Source of the DNA: Sphingopyxis sp. MWB1
GTDB taxonomy: Bacteria; Pseudomonadota; Alphaproteobacteria; Sphingomonadales; Sphingomonadaceae
Assembly (NCBI RefSeq): GCF_000763945.1
Contig: NZ_JQFJ01000002.1
Span: 1,849,501 to 1,913,500, forward strand
Direction of reading: 5' to 3'
DNA length: 64,000 bases
Below are positions 53,873 through 61,735 of the stretch, piece after piece (positions within the stretch are counted from its first letter, which is position 1; every line of letters starts with the position of its first letter). A program made the translations under genes and the position numbers. A model generated the notes under the pieces. That model saw nothing but the letters and a program-made list of their open reading frames with translations. It was not told the origin of the DNA and did no database searches.

Positions 53873-54900
53873 AGAGCGTCAAGCCCCAGGAACTGGAGCG
53901 GCTGACGCGCCTCGACCCTGCAACCCGCTTCACCCTGCTCACCGGGCCTGATGACGCGACGATGGAGGCGGTCGCCGGGCGGTTGATCGGTCTGGCGGGG
54001 AGTGACGCCGAACGGGTCGCCCTCTCCTCTTCCCAATTGTCGCAGGATGCGGCGCTGCTTGCCGCCGAAGCGGCTTCGCTCTCGCTTTTTTCGCCGCAGC
54101 GAGTGATCCGCCTCGACATTTCGGGCAGCGGCGATGATTGCCTCGCCGCGCTCGACGCGCTGCTCGCCGCCGACAAAGTTGTCAATCCGGTCATCGCTGT
54201 CGGCGCATCGGTGACCGCCCGGTCAAAGCTGGTCAAAATGGTCGAGGGCGCCGATGCCGCCGTGGCCGCCATCTGCTATCAGCCCGACCGCCGCGCGCTG
54301 GTCGGCATTGCGATGAAGGCGGCCGAGGAACAGGGGTTGCGGCTCGCCAACAGCGAGGCCCAGCTGATCGTCGATCTTGTCTCGGGCGACCAGACGCTGA
54401 TGCGGCGCGAGATTGAGAAAATCGCCCTCTATCTCGACGCCGCGCCCGAACGGCAGCGGCAGGTCACGCCAGAGGATATCGCGACCTTGGGCGCGGCGAC
54501 GCATGAAGAAGATGTCAGCGAATGCATCAATGTCGCGCTCGGCGGCAAAGTGCGCGACCTGCCTGCGATGCTCGCCAAGGCAGCGGCGGTGGGAATTGCC
54601 GAAATCCGCATCATTCGCGCCCTCGCCATCCGCACGCTGGCGCTCGCTCGGCTGCGTGCCGAAGTGGACAGCGGAGCGCATCCCGCAACCGTCGTTTCCG
54701 CGCGCAGCAGCGGCATTTTCTGGAAAGAAAAAGATGCGGTTACCGCCCAGCTTCACATCTGGGACTCGCTGCGCATCGCCCGGCTGATGACCCGGCTGAT
54801 CGATTGCGAGCGCGCGTTGAAAACTTCCGGAACCGCTGGCGCCGTCTTGTTCAACAAGCTGATGACCGACATCACCCACCAGGCCGCCCGCGCCCGCTGA
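53869..54900 (+). CDS. holA: DNA polymerase III delta subunit
   Basis: A 343-residue clamp-loader subunit. Segments: RFTLLTGPDDATMEAVAGRL, SLFSPQRVIRLDISG, LANSEAQLIVDLVSGDQTLMRREIEKIALYL, and a C-terminal collar helix bundle (ARLMTRLIDCERALKTSG). It opens the beta clamp at primers. It ends 27 bases before the convergent antiporter. Confidence 0.93.
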   Translation: MKSVKPQELERLTRLDPATRFTLLTGPDDATMEAVAGRLIGLAGSDAERVALSSSQLSQDAALLAAEAASLSLFSPQRVIRLDISGSGDDCLAALDALLAADKVVNPVIAVGASVTARSKLVKMVEGADAAVAAICYQPDRRALVGIAMKAAEEQGLRLANSEAQLIVDLVSGDQTLMRREIEKIALYLDAAPERQRQVTPEDIATLGAATHEEDVSECINVALGGKVRDLPAMLAKAAAVGIAEIRIIRALAIRTLALARLRAEVDSGAHPATVVSARSSGIFWKEKDAVTAQLHIWDSLRIARLMTRLIDCERALKTSGTAGAVLFNKLMTDITHQAARAR

Positions 54901-54907
54901 ATTAAAG

Positions 54908-54923
54908 GGGCGCAGCAGCGCCC
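54908..54923. terminator. Hairpin between convergent holA and antiporter genes
   Basis: GGGCGC / GCGCCC around AGCA lies between the two stop codons; on the minus strand it is followed by CTTTAAT. Probably a bidirectional terminator. Confidence 0.5.
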
Positions 54924-54926
54924 GCG

Positions 54927-56759
54927 TCAAACGCCTTGCGTGGCACTTTCGTCAACATCCGCCGCCTTGCGCGGTTGGGGAATATCGGGCGGGACAAAGG
55001 TCCAGATCGTATCGCCCGCGTCGATGCTGGGGCGATGCTGCGCCGAAAAGATCAGCAAATCCCCCGAAGCCCGAACCACCGCGAGGCTGTCGCCGCCCGA
55101 TGCCTTCATCCGCTCGACAAAATCGGCATAGCTGAATTTGTCGGTGATCCGCGTACGCCCAAAGCTCCAGCCTGCCTGCAGCCGATCGAGCTGGGTTTCG
55201 ATCGGCGTGCCCGCCAGCGTAAAGACCCGCCCCCGCCGCTGATTGCCGTTGCGCGAGGCACCGATCATCCGGCTGACCCGGTCATGCCCGATTTCAGGCG
55301 CCAGTTCGCTGCACACCAGCGCATTATAGCTGTCATTATCGGTCGCGGCGATCAGCTGCTGATATTCACCCATATCGAGGCTGTCGTCATGCGCCTCGTC
55401 CAATATGTCGCCATAATAGACCGGAATTTCGGAACGCCGCGCCCGCCGCAGCGCGAGCTGGCTGGGGTCGGCGATCAAAATCTTGCGGTCCTGCTTCTTG
55501 ATAAATTCGGCAAAAGCGATCGTCCAGCTGTTGGCGCCCACCAGCAGAACGCCATCGCCCTTGCCCCGGTCCAGCCCCAGCCAGCGCGCAAAAGCCGCCG
55601 CCGTGAAACCATGGGCAAGAATGGTCGCGATCACTACGCCAAAACTGAGCGGCACCAGCGCTTCGGCCCCGGCAATGCCATAGTCGGTCAGGCGCAGCGC
55701 AAACAGGCCGATCACGGCGACCGCGACGATACCGCGCGGCGCGATCCAAGCGACGAACAGCCGTTCCTTGAACGGGATGCGCGTGAAAAGCAGCGCGATC
55801 ATGATCGTCAGCGGCCGCACGACAAACAGCAGCAGAAGCAGGAAGATGACAAAGCGAAGCTGGAAATTCTGCACCACTTCCCAATCGAGCGTCGCCGACA
55901 GGATGACGAATACGCCCGAGACGAGGAGGACGGTCAAATCCTCCTTGAAGCGTTGGAGCATATGGGTCGAATAGGTTTCGCGGTTCGCCATGACGACGCC
56001 CATCACCGTGACAGTGATCAGTCCGGTTTCATGCAGAATGAGATCGGAGAGGACAAACACGGCGATAACCGTGGTGAGCAGCACCGGCGCCTTCAGATAT
56101 TCGGGCACCCACCCGCGTGGGAAAGCTTCGGTCAGCGCGAAACCCGCTGCCCCGCCCAGCAATATGGCGACCATGGACGCGGCCACGACATCCGTCGCAA
56201 TGCCGATGCTATCAGCCTGTGCCCCGCCATGGGTAATATAGGCATAGATTGCGACCGCAAGCAGCGCCCCAATGGGGTCGTTCACAATCGCTTCCCATTT
56301 CAGCATATGCTTGACGCGCGGCGCGATGTTCAGCGAACGGAGCATCGGGGCAATCACCGTTGGGCCTGTGACGACCATCACGCCGCCGAACAATGCGGCC
56401 AGTTCAAAGGGCAGACCCGCGCCATAATAGGCCGCAGCGGTTCCCAGCGCCCAGCCGATCGGGACACCCACAAAAACGAGCATGAAAACCGCCAAGCCCG
56501 CCTGGCGCAGTTCGCGGAATTTCAGGCTGAGCCCGCCTTCGAACAGGATGATTGCGACCGCCAGCTTGATGATCGGTTCGCGCAGATCCCCGAAGTCGCG
56601 TTCGGGGTCGATTAACCCCAAGATCGGCCCGGCAATAATGCCGGCAATCAGCATCAGCGCGATAGCCGGCTTGTTGGTCCGCCATGCGACCCATTGGGCG
56701 CCAATACCAATCACGCCGATCAGCGCAATTTTGACGAGCAGGGAGTCGATGACGAACAT
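54927..56759 (-). CDS. Na+/H+ antiporter, CPA-type, with TrkA-N-like C-terminal domain
   Basis: A 610-residue inner-membrane protein. About 12 helices (1-400) include the ion-site region WEAIVNDPIGALLAV and IVAVAVIGLFALRL. The C-terminal third has a Rossmann-like RCK/TrkA-N domain (VLLVGANSWTIAFAEFIKKQ, ADPSQLALRRARRSEIPVYY) that may bind nucleotide and gate transport. It exchanges Na+ or K+ for H+. ATG 56759 begins the first helix; upstream codons lack homology. Confidence 0.91.
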   Translation of the reverse strand: MFVIDSLLVKIALIGVIGIGAQWVAWRTNKPAIALMLIAGIIAGPILGLIDPERDFGDLREPIIKLAVAIILFEGGLSLKFRELRQAGLAVFMLVFVGVPIGWALGTAAAYYGAGLPFELAALFGGVMVVTGPTVIAPMLRSLNIAPRVKHMLKWEAIVNDPIGALLAVAIYAYITHGGAQADSIGIATDVVAASMVAILLGGAAGFALTEAFPRGWVPEYLKAPVLLTTVIAVFVLSDLILHETGLITVTVMGVVMANRETYSTHMLQRFKEDLTVLLVSGVFVILSATLDWEVVQNFQLRFVIFLLLLLFVVRPLTIMIALLFTRIPFKERLFVAWIAPRGIVAVAVIGLFALRLTDYGIAGAEALVPLSFGVVIATILAHGFTAAAFARWLGLDRGKGDGVLLVGANSWTIAFAEFIKKQDRKILIADPSQLALRRARRSEIPVYYGDILDEAHDDSLDMGEYQQLIAATDNDSYNALVCSELAPEIGHDRVSRMIGASRNGNQRRGRVFTLAGTPIETQLDRLQAGWSFGRTRITDKFSYADFVERMKASGGDSLAVVRASGDLLIFSAQHRPSIDAGDTIWTFVPPDIPQPRKAADVDESATQGV

Positions 56760-56803
56760 TCGCGCTTTCCTATGCCATATGCCGGAAAGGACGCCAGAAA
56801 AAA

Positions 56804-56840
56804 GAAACCGCCCGCTGGTCGGAACCAACGGGCGGCTTTT
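56804..56840 (-). terminator. Terminator of the TonB-dependent receptor gene
   Basis: On the minus strand CCGCCCG-TTGGT / ACCAG-CGGGCGG with a TCCG loop is followed by TTTCTTTTTT. It lies 24 bases after the receptor stop and just before the antiporter start. Confidence 0.85.
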
Positions 56841-56863
56841 GAACCCCGGGGAGTGATGCGCGA

Positions 56864-59698
56864 TCAGAATTTGCCGCGCAGCGTCACGCCATAGGTCCTG
56901 GGTTCGGCCAGGAACATCGAGAAAATCTGGCGCCCGCCGGGATATTGGGGGTCAGCAAAGGCTGTTCCGCTTGAGGTTGCCCCTTCCTGGAAGGGTGAAT
57001 TGAAGGCAACCTGCGCATATTGTTTGTTGAACAGATTCTGCGCCCACAATTCGATGCCCCATTTCTCATCCGCGCCGCGCAGACCCACGCGTGCGTTGAT
57101 GATCGCATAGCCATCCTGCTCCTTTTGCGGGAACAGGTCGGACCCGGTGTTATAATCGCTGGTCATGCGGCCATCGAGATACACAAGACCGGTCATGCCG
57201 CTGCTACCGATATCGGGCGTCCAGGCGATGCTGCCCGTCGCGACCAGTTCGGGCGCGTTCGACATATTGTCGCCGGGCAGCTTGCGCAGCGCCTGATCGA
57301 GCGGATCGCCTGCGCTGTTGCCAACCAGATTGTCGCGATATTTGGTGCGCGCATAGGTCAGACCCGCCGTCATGCGGAAGCTGCGCGCCGGGACCAGCGA
57401 CGCCTCGAGCTCAAAGCCTTGCGAGCGCACGCCCCAGCTAACATCCTCGGCGGCGCAAGCCCCCGTAGTCGCTGCGGCCGGATTATAATTGGGCGCGCCC
57501 GTGAATTTGCTCTGATCACGATCGCCGCCAGCAAGATCGCTGGTGCAGCCGTTGATCGTCTGGACGATATAGGTCGAGCCGTTGAAGGTATTGAGCTGGA
57601 AATTCTCGAAATCCGACCGGAAGAGCGTCAGGCCCAGGCTGAAAGGTCCGGTCGCATATTTGGCGCCCAACTCATAGCTGTTTACCTGTTCGGGATCGAA
57701 TTGAAGATTGCCGACCAACGCTTGCGCGCCACCGACGGCGGCAAAACTGGAACTGGAATTCGCTCCGGCCAGAATCACAGGTGGCTTCAGTGCCGAACGA
57801 TCGAGGTTGAAACCCCCGGCCTTATAGCCACGCGAATAGCTGGCATAGAGCATCAGATCATGAATCGGCTTGTAAGAAAGAATGGCCGTCCCGGTCCATT
57901 CGTCCTCGCTCCTTTTGTCGCGGATCGACACGCCGTCAAGTTCAGAGGTTGAGTTGCCCTGACAACTCAGGCCCAATATGCCTGCAGCGGTAGCTGCGAG
58001 AGGGCCGCTGAGCAACGGCTCGAACAATGCCTGATTGGCGACGCAAGCGGTATTGTCGTTGGTAAAGGTCGCCGAAAACTTCTTCTTATCGTTGGTGTAC
58101 CGGACACCGAAGGTAAAATCAAGCTTGTCGGTGATGTGAAAAATATTGTGCGTGAACAGCGCCCAATTCTTGCCGTTCTGGCGATAGACGTCGTTTATGC
58201 TTCCGCGGTCGCTAATCGACGCTAGATTATTTACCCCTGCCAAGATTAGAGGGCCGACGCCGGTCGGCAGCGTCGGAATCAGGTTATTACCCAGCGCGAA
58301 TTGTCCCGTAGGGCTGATGCAGTTGGTGGTGCTAGGGTCGTAGAACGGCACCAGTGTAGACCCAGTGACGAGACGGCACGCCGCGAACTTGCCATAATCC
58401 TCGCCGAAACGCAGATTGTCGCGAACAGTCAGCTTTTCGTTCGCATAAAAACCGCCGACCAGCCAGTCGAGCTTGCCGTCGAAAGCCTCTCCCTGCAAGC
58501 GCAATTCCTGGGTAAAGGTATGGAACTGGCGATAGGTGTCGGGGTCGTCGGCGCGATAGAGAATATCGACCGTGCCATAATCAAGATCGCCGGCCTGGCT
58601 TGAGCGATATTCGCGATAGGCGGTGATCGAGGTCAGCGTTGCACCGCCGAAATCATAATCAATCTGGCCCGAGAAGCCATAATCCTTGGTCTGACCAGCA
58701 TAGCTGCGTCCCGGCGTAACCGAAATATTGCGGTCATAGCCTTGGCTGAAAGCGCTGGGATCTTGCCCCAGATCGGTAAGAACCTGAATGATATTATTCT
58801 GGTTGCCCGCCAAAGGCACACCCGGCAATCTCGACGGATTGTTCAAATCCCCGATTAAGGGGTTGACGCTATTGTCGATGAAAACCGCCGCGCAGCATTT
58901 TTCGTCGCGATAGGTATAATCGCCGATCAAGCGCACCGACAGCGCGTCGGTCGGTTCGAAAAGCAATTGACCGCGCAGGAAATAACGATCGCGGTCATTC
59001 ACCCGCGTATCATTGGCTTCATCTTTATAGAAGCCGTCGCGCTTGACCCAAATGCCATCGAGGCGTGCGGCGAGCGTGTCACTGATCGGCCCGGTAATGC
59101 TGCCACCAAGACGCCAGTAATCATAATTACCATAGGTAATTTCGCCCGATCCACCGAACTGGAACTCAGGCTTTTTCGAGTAAATGCTGATCAGACCCGC
59201 CGAGGAATTGCGGCCACCCAGGGTGCCTTGCGGACCGCGCTGCACCTCTACGCGGTCGATTTCCCCAAGCTCGTTGAGCCCGATGCCCGAGCGCGAGCGA
59301 TAAACGCCGTCGATGAACACCGGGACCGAGCTTTCAAGACCGGGGTTGTCACCCACGGTGCCGATGCCGCGAATACGCGCCGAGCCATTGGCTTCGGAAC
59401 CTGTTGAGGATACGAGCAGCGACGGCGCCACCTGATTGAGTTGGCGAATGTCATTGGCGCCGCTGTTCTGTAGCGTTTCAGCACTGACCGCCGAAATGGC
59501 CACGGGGACGTCCGACAAGAGCTGCGAACGGCCCTGCGCGGTCACGACGATGACGGCGCTGTCGTCATAGGCTTCATTCTGCGGGTTGGCGTCTGCATCC
59601 TGCGCCGAAGCGGGGGCCGCCGCGACAGCGACTGCCAAGGACATGCCCAATGCGCTGCTACGCAAAAGACGTCCAGCGTGAAGGGAAGATGATTTCAT
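56864..59698 (-). CDS. TonB-dependent outer-membrane receptor
   Basis: A 944-residue receptor with a signal peptide (cleavage after ASA/Q near residue 32), a TonB-box-like VIVVTAQGR, a plug domain (about 50-170; ISAVSAETLQNSGANDIRQL, RVEVQRGPQGTLGGRNSSAG) and a C-terminal barrel ending VTLRGKF. No N-terminal STN signalling domain, so it is a transport rather than transducer type. The ligand cannot be told from sequence; sphingomonads carry dozens. ATG 59698 follows AGGAGAG. Confidence 0.95.
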   Translation of the reverse strand: MKSSSLHAGRLLRSSALGMSLAVAVAAAPASAQDADANPQNEAYDDSAVIVVTAQGRSQLLSDVPVAISAVSAETLQNSGANDIRQLNQVAPSLLVSSTGSEANGSARIRGIGTVGDNPGLESSVPVFIDGVYRSRSGIGLNELGEIDRVEVQRGPQGTLGGRNSSAGLISIYSKKPEFQFGGSGEITYGNYDYWRLGGSITGPISDTLAARLDGIWVKRDGFYKDEANDTRVNDRDRYFLRGQLLFEPTDALSVRLIGDYTYRDEKCCAAVFIDNSVNPLIGDLNNPSRLPGVPLAGNQNNIIQVLTDLGQDPSAFSQGYDRNISVTPGRSYAGQTKDYGFSGQIDYDFGGATLTSITAYREYRSSQAGDLDYGTVDILYRADDPDTYRQFHTFTQELRLQGEAFDGKLDWLVGGFYANEKLTVRDNLRFGEDYGKFAACRLVTGSTLVPFYDPSTTNCISPTGQFALGNNLIPTLPTGVGPLILAGVNNLASISDRGSINDVYRQNGKNWALFTHNIFHITDKLDFTFGVRYTNDKKKFSATFTNDNTACVANQALFEPLLSGPLAATAAGILGLSCQGNSTSELDGVSIRDKRSEDEWTGTAILSYKPIHDLMLYASYSRGYKAGGFNLDRSALKPPVILAGANSSSSFAAVGGAQALVGNLQFDPEQVNSYELGAKYATGPFSLGLTLFRSDFENFQLNTFNGSTYIVQTINGCTSDLAGGDRDQSKFTGAPNYNPAAATTGACAAEDVSWGVRSQGFELEASLVPARSFRMTAGLTYARTKYRDNLVGNSAGDPLDQALRKLPGDNMSNAPELVATGSIAWTPDIGSSGMTGLVYLDGRMTSDYNTGSDLFPQKEQDGYAIINARVGLRGADEKWGIELWAQNLFNKQYAQVAFNSPFQEGATSSGTAFADPQYPGGRQIFSMFLAEPRTYGVTLRGKF

Positions 59699-59861
59699 GG
59701 TCGGCTCTCCTCTTAACATTTAATTTTTTCGTTGCCTGCCAAGTCATACCCAAAACGCAGCGCCAATCCAGTCGCTCAACGCAGCCAAATGCCATTCTTT
59801 TCAAATGGTGATGTTTTTAGGCCACAGGAAAAACCGCAGTATTCCGCCGTTTTTTCGCCAT

Positions 59862-60578
59862 TTAAATCGCGCCGTTGCAAGCTTGCCGTAACGTCATCGA
59901 CCGAGGTGGCCGACAGGGGAACCGCAGCAGCCGGTCCCCGGCGACCAGCATCGCGTGATAGGCCTGACCGGTAAAATTTTTACCGATCGCCGGGTCCGCG
60001 ACATCAAGCCCCCCCGTCAAACTGCCAAAGGCCGGGAGAATCAGTCGCTGCTCATCAGCGGCGAAGCACGGGCGCGATACCGGCCGCCCTCGGATATTGA
60101 TGCGAAGTTTGGGATGAAAATGCCCGGAGATTTCGGGGCGCCGCTCCCCCGGCTTGCTTTGGTGGCGCAGGACCAGCCCGTCGATATACAGTTCATCGGC
60201 GATTTCGCCGCCCCAGGCCCCGCCAGTCAACCCGTCATGATTCCCCGCGACCCAAGTCACCCGCGTCGCGCTGGTCTGCGCCAGCAGGCGTGCAGCGGCG
60301 GCGGGCGCGATCCGCGTGTCGGCATGCCGGTCGTGAAAGCTGTCGCCCAGACACCAGATAGCCCGCGCGCCCATTTTCTGGACAAGTGCTCCGAGCCGGT
60401 CGAGCGTATCCTGGCTGTCATAGGGAGGAAGCGGCTGCCCCTGCGCCGCATACCAGCTGCCCTTTTCCAGATGCAGATCGGCAACGATCAGCGCGCCTTG
60501 GCGTGGCCAGAAAAGCGCACGCTCCGCCAGTGGCACAAAATCATCGCCAGCAAAGACAAAAGTGGGGGCGGCAGGCAT
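59862..60578 (-). CDS. pdeM: Ligase-associated DNA damage response endonuclease PdeM
   Basis: A 238-residue metallophosphatase. Motifs in order: VADLHLEKG, LGDSFHDRHA, WVAGNHDG and SGHFHPKLR, the calcineurin-like metal site. Members lie with an Lhr-type helicase, an ATP-dependent ligase and an exonuclease; here the helicase is upstream with a retropepsin-like gene between. Probable role is DNA end processing. Identification is from motif pattern and context. Confidence 0.88.
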   Translation of the reverse strand: MPAAPTFVFAGDDFVPLAERALFWPRQGALIVADLHLEKGSWYAAQGQPLPPYDSQDTLDRLGALVQKMGARAIWCLGDSFHDRHADTRIAPAAAARLLAQTSATRVTWVAGNHDGLTGGAWGGEIADELYIDGLVLRHQSKPGERRPEISGHFHPKLRINIRGRPVSRPCFAADEQRLILPAFGSLTGGLDVADPAIGKNFTGQAYHAMLVAGDRLLRFPCRPPRSMTLRQACNGAI

Positions 60579-60646
60579 GGTACGGATATGCCAAGCACAA
60601 GGGGCAACGACAAGCGCCCATCCGATCCCCGCCTGTGCTCCTTGGC

Positions 60647-61675
60647 CTAAACGTCCAGTCGGCTACCCCAGCCCCGGCGGATCAACGGACGCGCCCCCGC
60701 ATCGTCGGGCAAATCGAAAATGATCCGCTTATTCGGAAAGTCCATCTCCACCCGGTCAAACACAGCCAGCCCATCCATTCCCAGAAACAAGGCCGGTCGA
60801 TCACCCAGTCCAAGCGCGTGAAACGCATGGGCATCGGCAAAAGAAACCGGCAGGTCGGTAACGTCCACGCCGTTGATACGGATGCGCTTGAGAATGGTGC
60901 GCTGCGCTGTAACTTGTTCACCCGACACGGCGTTGAGCACGACAGGAAAGAGCGGCAGGCGATTTTCGCGACGCTTGAGAATCAGACGCTGAAGCGCGGG
61001 ATTGCCGACACTCGTCTGCGCGCCCGTGTCGACGATAACATCGACGCGTCGTCCAGCAATGCGCGCATCGGACAGGATCAACCGGCCCGCGCTGTTTCTG
61101 GCTGTCACGACAATGGCATCGCTGTCGCGAATGACGGGGCGGGCGCGGGGAGCGGTTTCGACGATCTGCATCGTTTCGTCACGAAAATCGATCAGCACCC
61201 GTTGATTTTCGAGCATATCGACCCCGATCAGCCCGGGGGCGCCAATATGCCGTCCCGCTAGCGCGGGCGCATCAAAGGGCCTCAGCCGCAAATGGGTCAT
61301 CTCCAGCGAAGCGATCTGAAAAGACGGGACCAAGGTCGAACTGCCGATGGTGGCAATGCGCAGTTTTTGCCCGTCCGCCAGCTTCAGCCGCTGCGCCAGT
61401 TCGCGCGCGATCACCGTGCGTTCAGAGCCCGTATCGACCAGAAAACTGTATGGCCCCTTCCCTTCCACCATCACTGGCACAGCCATGCGCCGCGTTGCAT
61501 CGAGATCGAAAGGTTGGATGACGGGGACCAGTTCCCCGCTCGCGGGGGCAGGTGAGGAAAGAGGTGAAGAAGCGGGTGCTGAAGGCGACCCCAAGGACAT
61601 CGCACCGCACAGCAGCGGTGCAGCCAAAATCACCGTCCAGCAACTCGTAGACCTGACGGGTCCGATGTACGCCAT
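60647..61675 (-). CDS. Tandem retropepsin-like aspartic protease, membrane-anchored
   Basis: A 342-residue protein. A hydrophobic N-terminal segment (11-27) is a signal or anchor, followed by a Pro/Ser linker. Two retropepsin-like halves follow, each with a D-T-G motif: Asp81 in FLVDTGSERTVIA and Asp216 in VIVDTGAQTSVGN, each with a later hydrophobic GxD segment (IGVDMLEN, LGMDGLAVFD). Retropepsins need two DTG loops in a dimer; here one chain supplies both. Substrate unknown. It lies between the Lhr helicase and pdeM in the same direction. Confidence 0.83.
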   Translation of the reverse strand: MAYIGPVRSTSCWTVILAAPLLCGAMSLGSPSAPASSPLSSPAPASGELVPVIQPFDLDATRRMAVPVMVEGKGPYSFLVDTGSERTVIARELAQRLKLADGQKLRIATIGSSTLVPSFQIASLEMTHLRLRPFDAPALAGRHIGAPGLIGVDMLENQRVLIDFRDETMQIVETAPRARPVIRDSDAIVVTARNSAGRLILSDARIAGRRVDVIVDTGAQTSVGNPALQRLILKRRENRLPLFPVVLNAVSGEQVTAQRTILKRIRINGVDVTDLPVSFADAHAFHALGLGDRPALFLGMDGLAVFDRVEMDFPNKRIIFDLPDDAGARPLIRRGWGSRLDV

Positions 61676-61735
61676 GACATCACCCTCCATCCCGTAGCGA
61701 TATTACGCCTCTTTTGCTTTCGGCGCAAATAGCGG

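Noticed and set aside
54936..56615. 559-codon frame antisense to the antiporter
   Set aside because: Charged, His/Asp/Arg-rich composition characteristic of antisense membrane genes.
59732..59974. 80-codon plus-strand frame beyond the receptor gene
   Set aside because: Half lies antisense to pdeM; no start context.
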